DNA of 49,271 nt from Accumulibacter sp031732795. GTDB lineage: Bacteria > Pseudomonadota > Gammaproteobacteria > Burkholderiales > Rhodocyclaceae. Made by a program: the position numbers and the translations under genes. Below the pieces are notes generated by a model. It saw only the letters and a list, made by a program, of their open reading frames with translations. It was not told where the DNA came from and did no database searches. Location: contig JAVMKC010000004.1 in NCBI GenBank assembly GCA_031732795.1, positions 1 through 49,271 on the forward strand. The letters are read 5' to 3'. Of the stretch, positions 43,544 through 49,271 are shown in pieces; the stretch's first letter is position 1, and each line of letters starts with the position of its first letter.

Positions 43544-44211
43544 CGGTCGCTTCACTTGCCCCTTCGTTGTCTGCACATCCCTCTCACCCATCCGGATCGC
43601 TGCTGAAAATTCTGCGGCTAGCGGTAATTGCGTTCGCCTTGCTGCTGAACGCATGCAGCACGCTTCCACCAGCAGAGAACCGGGGAACGACGGCCTTGGC
43701 AGCGCCTGAACATCTCGATGGATTCACCATTTACGGGCGTTTTTCTTTGACCCACGAGGGTAAAAATCATGTCGGCCGGGTAAACTGGCGGCATGACGGT
43801 CCGCATGACGTTTTGATTCTTTCGTCTCCGCTGGGTCAGGCGCTGGCCGAAGTCGTCAGCGGTCCGAGCGGTGCCCGCATGACCCAGGCCGACGGTCACG
43901 TTCTCGTCGCCGACAATGCGGAACAACTATTGGAAACCCTTCTCGGTTACCCGCTCCCCCTCGACAAACTGGTCGTCTGGTTACGCGGCGTCAATCGCGG
44001 CATAAATCGTTCTGGAGACGCCCTGACCTACGATGCCTCGGGCCGCGTACTGAGTCGACAAGATCAAGCCTGGCGAATCGACTATGAGTACGATGACGAC
44101 CATGCGCAGTCCCTGCCCGCCCGACTGTTCATCGACCGGGCCGACGGCTTGCGCCTGCGTCTGCGCATCGAACAATGGGAAACTCCGCCCTCGCGGCCTG
44201 TCGGGCCATGA
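43540..44211 (+). CDS. lolB: Outer-membrane lipoprotein insertion protein LolB
   Basis: LolB receives lipoproteins from periplasmic LolA and inserts them into the outer membrane. The frame gives a hydrophobic signal segment (LRLAVIAFALLLNACST) with the lipidated Cys at residue 39, then the LolB barrel: LDGFTIYGRFSLTHEGK, GRVNWRHDGPHDVL, LSSPLGQALAEV and the C-terminal ARLFIDRADGLRLRLRI. The likely start is a TTG at 43540 overlapping the TPR gene stop (TTGA); another TTG at 43567 is possible. The stop overlaps the ispE ATG as ATGA, so TPR, lolB and ispE are translationally linked. Confidence 0.92.
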   Translation: MTVASLAPSLSAHPSHPSGSLLKILRLAVIAFALLLNACSTLPPAENRGTTALAAPEHLDGFTIYGRFSLTHEGKNHVGRVNWRHDGPHDVLILSSPLGQALAEVVSGPSGARMTQADGHVLVADNAEQLLETLLGYPLPLDKLVVWLRGVNRGINRSGDALTYDASGRVLSRQDQAWRIDYEYDDDHAQSLPARLFIDRADGLRLRLRIEQWETPPSRPVGP

Positions 44212-45101
44212 ACGACCGCCGCGCGACTGCAAAACCGATTTGGACCTGGGACAGCACCTACCCGGCCCCGGCCAAGCTGAACCTGTTCCTCCATGTCGTC
44301 GGCCGCCGCGCCGACGGCTATCACCTGCTGCAGACCTTGTTCAGACTCGTCGATCACGGCGACACCCTCCGCTTTCGGCCACGTGACGACGCGAACATCG
44401 GGCTGGCGACACCACTGCCCGGCGTCAGTCCGGAAGACGATCTGACGGTACGCGCAGCGCGATTGCTGCAAACCGCGGCCGGCTACCGACACGGTGTCGA
44501 TATCGTGCTGACCAAGCGCTTACCATTGGGCGGCGGGTTGGGTGGCGGCAGTTCGGATGCGGCGACGGTGCTGCTGGCGCTCAACCATCTCTGGTGTCTC
44601 GGCCTCTCCCGAAACGAATTGCAAGCAATCGGTTTGCGACTCGGCGCCGACGTGCCGTTCTTTATTTTTGGCCGGAATGCGTTCGCCGAAGGCGTTGGCG
44701 AGAATCTGCAGACGATAGACCTGCCCACTGGTTATTACCTGGTCGTTGAACCGCCCGTCGCGGTAGAGACCAAAACGATCTTCACCGCGGCCGAATTGCG
44801 GCGCGACACACCGCCGATCGCCGCCGCGCAGTGGCAGCCCGGATTCGGTGGCAACGATCTGCAACCGGTGGCCGTGGCGCGCTTTCCGGTGATCGGCGAG
44901 TATCTCGACCATTTATCGGCCATCGTCCCGGCACGAATGACCGGCTCCGGCGCATGCATTTTCGCGGAATTCGCCAGCCGCGCCGACGCCGAGACCTGTC
45001 GCCAGAAACTGCCGACGACATGGCAAAGCTGGATCGCCGTCGGGCTGTCCGAACACCCCTTGCACGAATTGGCACGAACTGGCGAGGCATTGACCCGGTA
45101 A
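44208..45101 (+). CDS. ispE: 4-diphosphocytidyl-2-C-methyl-D-erythritol kinase
   Basis: GHMP-family kinase of the non-mevalonate isoprenoid pathway. The N-terminal block is YPAPAKLNLFLHVVGRRADG, the ATP loop is LPLGGGLGGGSSDAATVLLA (about residues 105-124), followed by GADVPFFIFG and the C-terminal ARMTGSGACIFAEF. It is 297 residues long and starts at the ATG overlapping the lolB stop. In most betaproteobacteria the next gene is tRNA-Gln followed by prs; here about 4.1 kb of accessory DNA intervenes before the tRNA. Confidence 0.96.
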   Translation: MNDRRATAKPIWTWDSTYPAPAKLNLFLHVVGRRADGYHLLQTLFRLVDHGDTLRFRPRDDANIGLATPLPGVSPEDDLTVRAARLLQTAAGYRHGVDIVLTKRLPLGGGLGGGSSDAATVLLALNHLWCLGLSRNELQAIGLRLGADVPFFIFGRNAFAEGVGENLQTIDLPTGYYLVVEPPVAVETKTIFTAAELRRDTPPIAAAQWQPGFGGNDLQPVAVARFPVIGEYLDHLSAIVPARMTGSGACIFAEFASRADAETCRQKLPTTWQSWIAVGLSEHPLHELARTGEALTR

Positions 45102-45408
45102 TCCCCGGCAAATTCCGCCCATTCGTCCGATCAGCGATTCTCCGTCGAATACGCTTTCAGAAAATCAAGCACTTAAAAAACCGTACGCTTGATGGTTGAT
45201 ACAGTTCAGACTTGTGCATAAGGGTATGGGCCTAATCGTTTTCGAAAGCATTTCTTGCACGTCGAGAGTGAACCGCGTGGGATGATCATTGAGATGAAAC
45301 CATGCTCAATATTCCATGGTACTCGTCTGAGTTGACTCGTATGCCATTTTTGTATCGAATCTTCCGCTTCTGCTCAAACAACGACTCGGGGATCATCTCT
45401 CAGGGCAA
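45102..45408. other. Junction between ispE and the accessory operon
   Basis: About 300 bases, more AT-rich than its neighbours. TTGACT (about 45333) with TCGAAT 17 bases later may be the promoter of the following operon. No attachment-site repeat of the tRNA-Gln gene was recognised here. Confidence 0.4.
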
Positions 45409-46680
45409 ATGGAATCAATCTGGTACCGTTTCCGGATTCAGCGATTGATGGCAATGGTTCTTGTCGCGGGGTGCTTCACTCCCGCGGCGGCCGAGTTGCC
45501 ACCCGATCGTTTCACCCAGGAAGGCAAGGAGTACGAGCACGAGGGCGCACGCTACCGGAGCCACAAAATGCGTGGCATGTGGTTTGACATTCTGATCAGC
45601 CATCAACCGGGCTGCGAAATCGACCCCAAACGTGGCCTTGAAAGTGGCTATGTCCCTCTGCAAAGCCCGACGTGCCGCGAGAAGGTACCGCCGCCGGTGT
45701 TCACCAACCCGAAGGCGCCGCCTTTCCGTTACCCCGAAGCCCAACCGCAGACCCATGGCCTCGATCTGAGCCGGCTCGATGTCGAGGTGGCCGAGGCCTA
45801 CTTCAAATGGCTGTGCGAGAACGAAGCCGGCACCTGGATTTACCGGGTCGTTCACAACGTGGACGGCGTATTTGCCATGCGCAATCGGCCCAATTACGGG
45901 TACCCCGGACAATGGGAGCGCTGGGACCGCTACTACATGGAGGACCCGTGGGGGGAAATCGAAATAACGGAAGCGCAGCAAACTCAAGGAGAACGATGGT
46001 TTTTGATGCCTCTCGCTTCAAGGCGAGGTGCTCCCGTGGGGTACGAACCCTATGATGCGACTCAGGGGTACGAATTTTACGAACGTCCGATATTGCCGAC
46101 GGAAGCAAGAAAATATCCCGGCTATAAATACCTGCGTTTCAACCGCCTGTGGCCGATCGAACCTTCCTATGGGTCCGACTATAAGGAACCATGGTATGGT
46201 CGATCACAGCCGTCGATCTCAGGAGAACGGCCGAAAAGTGCTCGACGCCCCGGACAGGTTATCGTTTACTCTGCGCCCAACGAAAAAAGTGAACGAATCC
46301 GTAACCCACAGCCCGAGCCAACCAACACCATTCAAAGCCGCTATGGCTTTTTTTGGCGCGGGATAGAACGTACGCCCTATGACCGCCCCTTGGGAATCGG
46401 TGGGGGCGAGGAGTATATCGTCGATCTCAAGACCAATGAGCTACTGGCACTGCGCCGAGAATTCGTCCGCATGTCGGGAGGCAAACCTAGTCGTGATGAA
46501 AAGCTCGATTGGACTTGGGCAAAGTCCTGCAAGGGCAATATCCATCTGATGTTGCCGGACGTACTGGTTCCTCTCGACCCGATCAAGGCACGTGGCATTG
46601 ACCTACGGACCGTACCGACACCCGACGAGTTGGAGGCAGCAAAACTCGAATCGAACCGCTCCAAAAATACCACGCGATAA
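45409..46680 (+). CDS. Exported protein of unknown function (operon gene 1)
   Basis: A 423-residue protein with a signal peptide (basic start, hydrophobic core MAMVLVAGCFTPAAA, cleavage after Ala before ELPP). The mature part is rich in Tyr, Trp, Pro and Arg and has a recurring style seen in uncharacterised proteobacterial accessory proteins: RSHKMRGMWFDILI, EAYFKWLCENEAGTWIYR, VDGVFAMRNRPNYGY and WDRYYMEDPWGE. Three Cys in the first 150 mature residues could form disulfides. It probably acts in the periplasm or outside the cell. No enzymatic motif is recognised. The ATG at 45409 follows CAGGG. First gene of a tight four-gene operon. Confidence 0.7.
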   Translation: MESIWYRFRIQRLMAMVLVAGCFTPAAAELPPDRFTQEGKEYEHEGARYRSHKMRGMWFDILISHQPGCEIDPKRGLESGYVPLQSPTCREKVPPPVFTNPKAPPFRYPEAQPQTHGLDLSRLDVEVAEAYFKWLCENEAGTWIYRVVHNVDGVFAMRNRPNYGYPGQWERWDRYYMEDPWGEIEITEAQQTQGERWFLMPLASRRGAPVGYEPYDATQGYEFYERPILPTEARKYPGYKYLRFNRLWPIEPSYGSDYKEPWYGRSQPSISGERPKSARRPGQVIVYSAPNEKSERIRNPQPEPTNTIQSRYGFFWRGIERTPYDRPLGIGGGEEYIVDLKTNELLALRREFVRMSGGKPSRDEKLDWTWAKSCKGNIHLMLPDVLVPLDPIKARGIDLRTVPTPDELEAAKLESNRSKNTTR

Positions 46681-46692
46681 GGAACATATCCG

Positions 46693-47079
46693 ATGTCCAA
46701 TACGGCTCCCTTTCCTCTCTTGCCGGCCAATCTGACCGACAAGGTGCTGACTGATTACCGGATCATGGCGGCGAGCCAGGCATTCTTGCCCAACCCGAGA
46801 ACGTTTCAAGGCACGGATATCCAACTGAAGAAAGCCGTTGCAGATGCCTTGATTCAAGGCAACCTAAGCAACGATGCTCTGCGAACCCGCTTTTCACAGC
46901 GCGCGGCGGAGTTGGGGCTGCCGGACACGCAAGAGGCATTCGAAACCTACCGAGAGGCTCATCGGACGGACGTTGCCTGGCTGCATGGCAGCACGGCGCT
47001 GACGCCGTCGGAAGCGGCCGCGTTTGTTGAGCGGTTTGATCTTGTCGCCGCACAACCAATTGATGCATATGGATTTTAG
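46693..47079 (+). CDS. Small soluble protein, unknown (operon gene 2)
   Basis: A 128-residue protein without signal peptide or membrane helix, predicted mostly helical. It begins 12 bases after gene 1, with AAGGA eight bases before the ATG. Segments such as LKKAVADALIQGNLSNDALR and DTQEAFETYREAH are helix-like. I do not recognise the family. Lying between two exported proteins, it could be a chaperone, a regulator or a cargo of another secretion route; none of this is shown by the sequence. Confidence 0.6.
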   Translation: MSNTAPFPLLPANLTDKVLTDYRIMAASQAFLPNPRTFQGTDIQLKKAVADALIQGNLSNDALRTRFSQRAAELGLPDTQEAFETYREAHRTDVAWLHGSTALTPSEAAAFVERFDLVAAQPIDAYGF

Positions 47080-47088
47080 GCGGCCGTA

Positions 47089-47394
47089 ATGTACGACACC
47101 GTAGAAAAGCGCTACCTCCTGACCATCCGCGACACCGAATTTCGCCCCGAAACTGGCGCCAACGACACGCCGTGCGCTTTCCCTGGGCGGCAACCGACGT
47201 TGACCGGCGTGACCCATTTCCGCCACGGCACGGACCACCTGGAAGCCAGCAGCTTGGTTCATTTCCTGCCGGAGGCGAACTGCGCAGACGATGCAGTGTG
47301 CGCTGACATGCTCCAAACCCGCACAGGAACCCTCGACGCGTGTCGGACGGCGTGGAATGGGGAGAGAAGGGAGAGAACGCCATGCGCCGTCTAA
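47089..47394 (+). CDS. Small protein, unknown (operon gene 3)
   Basis: A 101-residue frame starting nine bases after gene 2, with GGCGG just upstream. It contains four Cys, three of them close together (EANCADDAVCADM and TLDACRT) and one in DTPCAFPG, plus a predicted strand-rich start (VEKRYLLTIRDTEFRP). It overlaps the start of gene 4 by 13 bases, as in coupled operons. The last residues (ERRERTPCAV) may simply be read-through into the ribosome site of gene 4, so the gene may be shortened. Family unknown. Confidence 0.5.
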   Translation: MYDTVEKRYLLTIRDTEFRPETGANDTPCAFPGRQPTLTGVTHFRHGTDHLEASSLVHFLPEANCADDAVCADMLQTRTGTLDACRTAWNGERRERTPCAV

Positions 47395-48035
47395 GTGGCC
47401 TGCGCATCACACGGCTGGCGCTGCTTTGTCTCGCGGTGGCCCGCTTGGCGACGGCCGGCGATGTGCTTCCGAGTGCTGCCGACTCCACGCAAATACGAAA
47501 CGAGGAGAAGCCTCCCGTCTTGAGCAAGGAGATCAAAGAACTGCTTGACGGGTTCATCGCCATCCAGCATTCCGACACCTTGATGTTCGACCAACGGGGA
47601 ATCGAGGAGACATTGCGTATCGCCATGGTCAATCGGCGGGCGTCCAAGGCCTATGCACGGTTTGAGCTGACCGGTCTCCCCCCGCATCTAAGCGGGAAAT
47701 ACGAGTTGGGCTCGACGTTTGCCAACAGCCTGGAGGCCGAGCTCCGTATAGTTTTCGACACTCACCGGGTCTGCGCCCATCTTCCCCAAGTCCTGGAGTA
47801 CATCGGCAAACCCTATGTCAGACGTCTGATCTTGTTCTCGCCCGGACCAGACAACGACCCGCAGCCCAGGCCAGCGTGGCCTGGCGTCGAATCCAGCGTC
47901 TGGCTCAAGTATCACTTTGTCGGCGATAACCCATCCAAAATCAAGCCGCACTTCTCGCTGATCATTCAAGGCATCGAATGTGTCCGAATCGTCCAACTGG
48001 AAAGCCTGCTCAAGAAACCGGAAGAATGGAAATAG
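47382..48035 (+). CDS. Exported protein of unknown function (operon gene 4)
   Basis: A 217-residue protein with a clear signal peptide (MRRLSGLRITRLALLCLAVA, likely cleavage after ATA before GDVL). The mature part is about 190 residues and includes KEIKELLDGFIAIQHSDTL, RGIEETLRIAMVNRR, two separate Cys (HRVCAHLPQVLE and GIECVRIV) that could pair, and a basic end. The ATG at 47382 has GGGAGAG upstream. Size, export and position last in a toxin-like operon recall periplasmic immunity proteins, but no family is recognised. Confidence 0.65.
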   Translation: MRRLSGLRITRLALLCLAVARLATAGDVLPSAADSTQIRNEEKPPVLSKEIKELLDGFIAIQHSDTLMFDQRGIEETLRIAMVNRRASKAYARFELTGLPPHLSGKYELGSTFANSLEAELRIVFDTHRVCAHLPQVLEYIGKPYVRRLILFSPGPDNDPQPRPAWPGVESSVWLKYHFVGDNPSKIKPHFSLIIQGIECVRIVQLESLLKKPEEWK

Positions 48036-48131
48036 TCATGCTCACGCCAACCGTAACGACTCACTGTTCGACAATATTCGTAAAGTTTCGGACTTGACCA
48101 CGCCAACCGAGCTTGCCAACGCGTCAACCTC

Positions 48132-48443
48132 AAATTAGCGTCCTATGCCTTCCAGAAATACGGCATGATCGATGGCACAGTGCTTCATGTTGGACCAGAT
48201 GCCGCAGATCAACCGGGTGCGTCGGGAAAATCAGGAAGTGGTCCGCCCGATGGCGTCTCCAGCCTACGCTATAAAGCGCTGATTCAACTAGATACTCAAC
48301 ATCTTGAAGCTGATGGCAAGCACTTGCGACTGACGCCAAGCATGCAGTTCATCGTAGAAATCCATCAGGGACAACGTACCGTACTTGAGTATTTGCTGTC
48401 TCCCGTTCAGAAGGCTTGGCAAGAAGCGGGGCGAGAATGTTGA
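48132..48443 (+). pseudogene. C-terminal remnant of a type I secretion HlyD-family adaptor
   Basis: An open frame (about 104 codons) without a proper 5' end matches the last part of HlyD/LapC-type membrane fusion proteins of type I secretion. It has KLASYAFQKYGMIDGTVLHV (beta-barrel strand with the usual FxxYG), SSLRYKALIQLD, a LTPSMQFIVEIHQGQRTVLE segment and the closing EYLLSPVQKAWQEAGRE, the family's conserved C-terminus. The preceding coiled-coil and membrane parts are absent. It lies about 100 bases after the four-gene operon on the same strand and points to a former type I export locus here. Confidence 0.8.
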
Positions 48444-49157
48444 CCAAGAAAATCCAAACAGGTCAAAAAGATACCTGATTCTAAAGATCATCGTGTTTGG
48501 CACCACCTCTGCAGATGAAAGAAACTTTGAGGCGTAAGGTATCGAGTAGCGGTCGCGAAAGTTTTTGGCAGCTGGACTCCGTTCTTAACTTGACCTGTCG
48601 GACTGACTCGCTCCCCGGATGGCTTCCATGGAGCGCGCACGACCAACAGGCCGTCGGCAACTTGCCGCCTTCTTCAGGCACATTTCAGTCCCAGCCCCCG
48701 CCATCGTCCAACCTCGAGTGTAAATCGACAGAATGTGGCATGGAACGAGCAGCACTGTACAAACGCGTCATCGGATTCGACAGTCATCGGGCGGTGATCG
48801 AGGAAGCCGATGGCCGCACACGTATCGAGCGACGACAGTTCGGCGGATTCAAACGCATCCTCATCGCCATCGACCACAAGATTCTCCGACCCCTCTTCAT
48901 CAGGCTCAAACGACGCGAACATTACCGGGATTCCACCACCGACGATGAAGCACTTGCCGTTCAACATAACGCTCCTCGTTGGATCGATTCACCGACCTCG
49001 TTCGGCTTCGTCTCTTCAGCCAACGCCTGATCGTCATAAGCCTTCCCGGCACGTCCTTCCCCGGCCAAGAGCTTTCTCGTCTTGAGGAGTCGTTCTTTCA
49101 CGCCAATCCAAACATCCGTTGGCGTTGGCGACTCTTTTTTTTCCGACCAATCCTCGC
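48444..49157. other. Decayed stretch before tRNA-Gln
   Basis: About 710 bases with no intact gene. At 48740-48860 (plus strand) the frame reads RVIGFDSHRAVIEEADG then RTRIERRQFGGFKR, which resembles the N-terminus of IS110-family transposases before it loses similarity, so a small IS110 scrap is possible. The remainder shows only short frames. Confidence 0.4.
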
Positions 49158-49163
49158 TATAAT
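49158..49163 (+). promoter_or_regulatory. tRNA-Gln promoter -10 element
   Basis: TATAAT, 44 bases before the tRNA start, followed by a GC-rich discriminator (CCGCGCC) as expected of a stringently controlled tRNA promoter. The -35 is not clear; a T-run lies in the expected place. Confidence 0.55.
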
Positions 49164-49207
49164 CCGCGCCTCGTTCGCTGTCCAGGCGGACGCTTGCAAG
49201 CGACTGC

Positions 49208-49271
49208 TGGGGAGTCGCCAAGTTGGTTAAGGCACCGGATTTTGATTCCGGCATTCGAAGGTTCGAATCCT
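49208..49271 (+). tRNA. tRNA-Gln (anticodon UUG), cut by the window end
   Basis: The cloverleaf is recognisable from TGGGGAG (acceptor 5' strand), the D arm, the anticodon stem CCGGA/TCCGG with a seven-base loop, and the T arm GGTTCGAATCC. The anticodon TTG is at 49242-49244. The acceptor 3' strand and CCA end lie beyond the window. In betaproteobacteria this gene normally follows ispE and precedes prs. Confidence 0.95.

Noticed and set aside
48674..48967. Minus-strand frame of 97 codons antisense to the possible IS110 scrap
   Set aside because: Acidic shadow of an Arg-rich frame; no ribosome site or motif.
1..49271. CRISPR arrays, rRNA genes or additional tRNAs
   Set aside because: No regularly spaced repeats, no rRNA signatures, and only the terminal tRNA-Gln has a cloverleaf.

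Overview
The window reads as chromosomal DNA of a betaproteobacterium, most likely of the Rhodocyclales (Accumulibacter/Propionivibrio/Dechloromonas-like). This is an inference from gene order (lolB-ispE-tRNA-Gln, rpe-gph-trpE, ttcA next to a cyclase/FHA gene), a moderately high GC content and product similarity. No 16S rRNA gene is present. Most of the DNA is core metabolism and housekeeping, broken up by decayed insertion sequences and small accessory islands.

Layout. 1-1.4 kb: a truncated IS5-family transposase abuts a 5'-truncated CHAT protease. 2-8.4 kb: an unknown protein, a pteridine-reductase-type SDR, ttcA, a degenerate cyclase/FHA protein, comF, bioB and bioC. 8.5-10.8 kb: ilvBN (acetolactate synthase I type), preceded by a promoter, a valine-rich leader peptide and an attenuator hairpin. 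11-15.7 kb: a V4R protein, motD, dmeRF (metal-sensing repressor plus CDF exporter), a DMT permease and crcB/fluC. 15.8-20 kb: an O-antigen-ligase-like membrane protein, two small membrane proteins and an IS3-family remnant. 20.2-25.4 kb: a [2Fe-2S] ferredoxin, trpE, a tryptophan-rich leader peptide, gph, rpe and thrC. 25.8-32.4 kb: an orphan HINT pretoxin module, a 1555-residue CheB-CheR-PAS-GGDEF-EAL protein and an FGE-like protein. 32.8-38.5 kb: a HAD hydrolase, rdgC, a low-molecular-weight phosphatase, a sensorless chemoreceptor fragment and gpmI. 38.6-45.1 kb: a dynamin-like GTPase, mutM, a TPR protein, lolB and ispE. 45.4-48.4 kb: a four-gene operon of unknown function (two exported proteins, two small proteins) and an HlyD-type remnant, all lying between ispE and the tRNA-Gln gene that runs off the window end.

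How it works together. Two amino-acid operons carry ribosome-mediated attenuation leaders that fall below usual ORF cut-offs: a Val-rich peptide before ilvB, and a Trp-rich peptide whose start codon overlaps the stop of gph and precedes trpE. bioB and bioC form a biotin pair. dmeR and dmeF form a metal-efflux pair with a visible operator. A non-coding repeat of about 110 bases occurs twice, at 5.7 kb and, inverted, at 32.5 kb. Several usual neighbours are missing (trpGDC after trpE, hom before thrC, motC before motD), which fits a rearranged, IS-rich chromosome.
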